A stretch of DNA of 5,721 bases from JBBSOW01 sp038259365 (GTDB lineage: Bacteria > Actinomycetota > Actinomycetes > Propionibacteriales > Propionibacteriaceae), in assembly GCA_038259365.1 (NCBI GenBank), contig JBBSOW010000157.1, forward strand, positions 1 through 5,721. The letters are read 5' to 3'. Below, in pieces: positions 5,561 to 5,721 of the stretch. Numbering within the stretch: the stretch's first letter is position 1; every line of letters begins with the position of its first letter. Both the position numbers and the translations under genes were made by a program. The notes under the pieces were generated by a model, which did no database searches, was not told the origin of the DNA, and was given only the letters and a program-made list of their open reading frames with translations.

Positions 5561-5599
5561 CGCTCCGCGAGCCCATCCAGTATGGGCACGCTCCGCGAG
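5561..5599. repeat. Direct repeat CGCTCCGCGAG (two copies) with central hairpin
   Basis: CGCTCCGCGAG occurs at 5561-5571 and 5589-5599, start points 28 bp apart. Between them GCCCAT-CCAGT-ATGGGC (5571-5587) forms a 6-bp stem. An inverted copy of the core, CGCGGAGCG, lies at 5526-5534, and CGCTCCG again at 5505-5511. All are in the noncoding stretch between lsr2 and the arsR gene. Confidence 0.5.
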
Positions 5600-5603
5600 G
5601 AGC
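5590..5603 (-). terminator. Hairpin just after lsr2
   Basis: GCTCC-GCGA-GGAGC forms a perfect 5-bp GC-rich stem with a 4-nt loop, starting one base beyond the lsr2 stop codon. A second hairpin (5571-5587) follows on the minus strand. Together they could be a tandem terminator or an mRNA 3'-end stabiliser for lsr2. No U-tract is present. Confidence 0.35.
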
Positions 5604-5604
5604 A

Positions 5605-5721
5605 CTACCCGATGTGGGCGTCTCGGTATTGGTCCACGACTTCGGTAGAGACTCGGCCTCGGTCGGCCACTTCGATGCCCTGGCTCTTGGCCCAGGCGCG
5701 AACCGCCGCGGCGGCAGGCGC
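5605..5721 (-). CDS. lsr2: Lsr2 nucleoid-associated protein, C-terminal fragment
   Basis: The last 38 codons and TAG stop (5607-5605) of an Lsr2-family protein whose N-terminal dimerisation domain lies beyond the window. The visible part is the DNA-binding domain: AVRAWAKSQGIEV, then ADRGRVSTEVVDQYRDAHIG. The RGR triplet is the AT-hook-like clamp that inserts into the minor groove. Lsr2 is the actinobacterial counterpart of H-NS: it bridges DNA and silences AT-rich, horizontally acquired genes. Whether this is the main chromosomal lsr2 or an accessory copy cannot be told from 38 residues; the accessory neighbours slightly favour a paralogue. Confidence 0.88.
   Translation of the reverse strand, partial: APAAAAVRAWAKSQGIEVADRGRVSTEVVDQYRDAHIG

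Noticed and set aside
5320..5589. 90-codon N-terminal extension of the ArsR regulator
   Set aside because: The extension is low-complexity Arg/Pro/Gly sequence, exceeds the family length, and contains the promoter that fits a start at 5319.
1..5721. CRISPR array, tRNA or rRNA genes
   Set aside because: No regularly spaced repeats of suitable length and no tRNA- or rRNA-like segments were seen on either strand.

Overview
The window is GC-rich throughout. It carries an Lsr2-type nucleoid protein and an IS3-family element of a type common in Rhodococcus, Gordonia and Mycobacterium relatives. This points to a high-GC actinobacterium, probably Mycobacteriales or a neighbouring order. The species cannot be named from the sequence. 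The mix of IS remnants, orphan small ORFs, a metal-efflux cassette and a small metabolic gene with its own regulator looks like an accessory region.

Layout, left to right. (1) Positions 1-98 hold the C-terminal end of an IS3-family transposase that begins outside the window. (2) About 125-1425 is a second IS3-family element in the same orientation. Its orfA is intact, with a canonical -1 slippery site (470-476). Its orfB is broken by two further frame changes, so the three catalytic DDE residues lie in three different frames. (3) Positions 1425-2234 are a gene-poor strip: a probably truncated small ORF coupled to a second small ORF, about 200 bp (1844-2048) in which I see no gene, and a 61-residue helix-hairpin-helix-like miniprotein. 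(4) At 2389-4064 a LysR-type regulator (minus strand) and an aspartate/glutamate racemase-family enzyme (plus strand) diverge from a 77-bp intergenic region, the classic arrangement of a LysR regulator beside its target. (5) At 4100-5319 (minus strand) an ArsR-family metalloregulator with CmtR-like cysteines is joined by an ATGA overlap to a cation-diffusion-facilitator transporter with a cysteine-rich tail. (6) At 5605-5721 (minus strand) lies the C-terminal DNA-binding end of Lsr2. It is separated from the arsR gene by about 285 bp of GC-rich repeats and hairpins.

How the genes work together. The ArsR-CDF pair reads as a self-regulated, metal-induced efflux operon. A promoter whose predicted start falls at the arsR ATG is overlapped by a perfect 6-bp inverted repeat, so the repressor could block its own leaderless transcript. 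The LysR-racemase pair is a second independent unit whose effector is unknown. No clearly undescribed multigene system is evident. The most interesting items are the compact arsR promoter/operator, the cysteine-rich CDF tail, the repeat cluster beside lsr2 and the orphan small ORFs next to the IS element.
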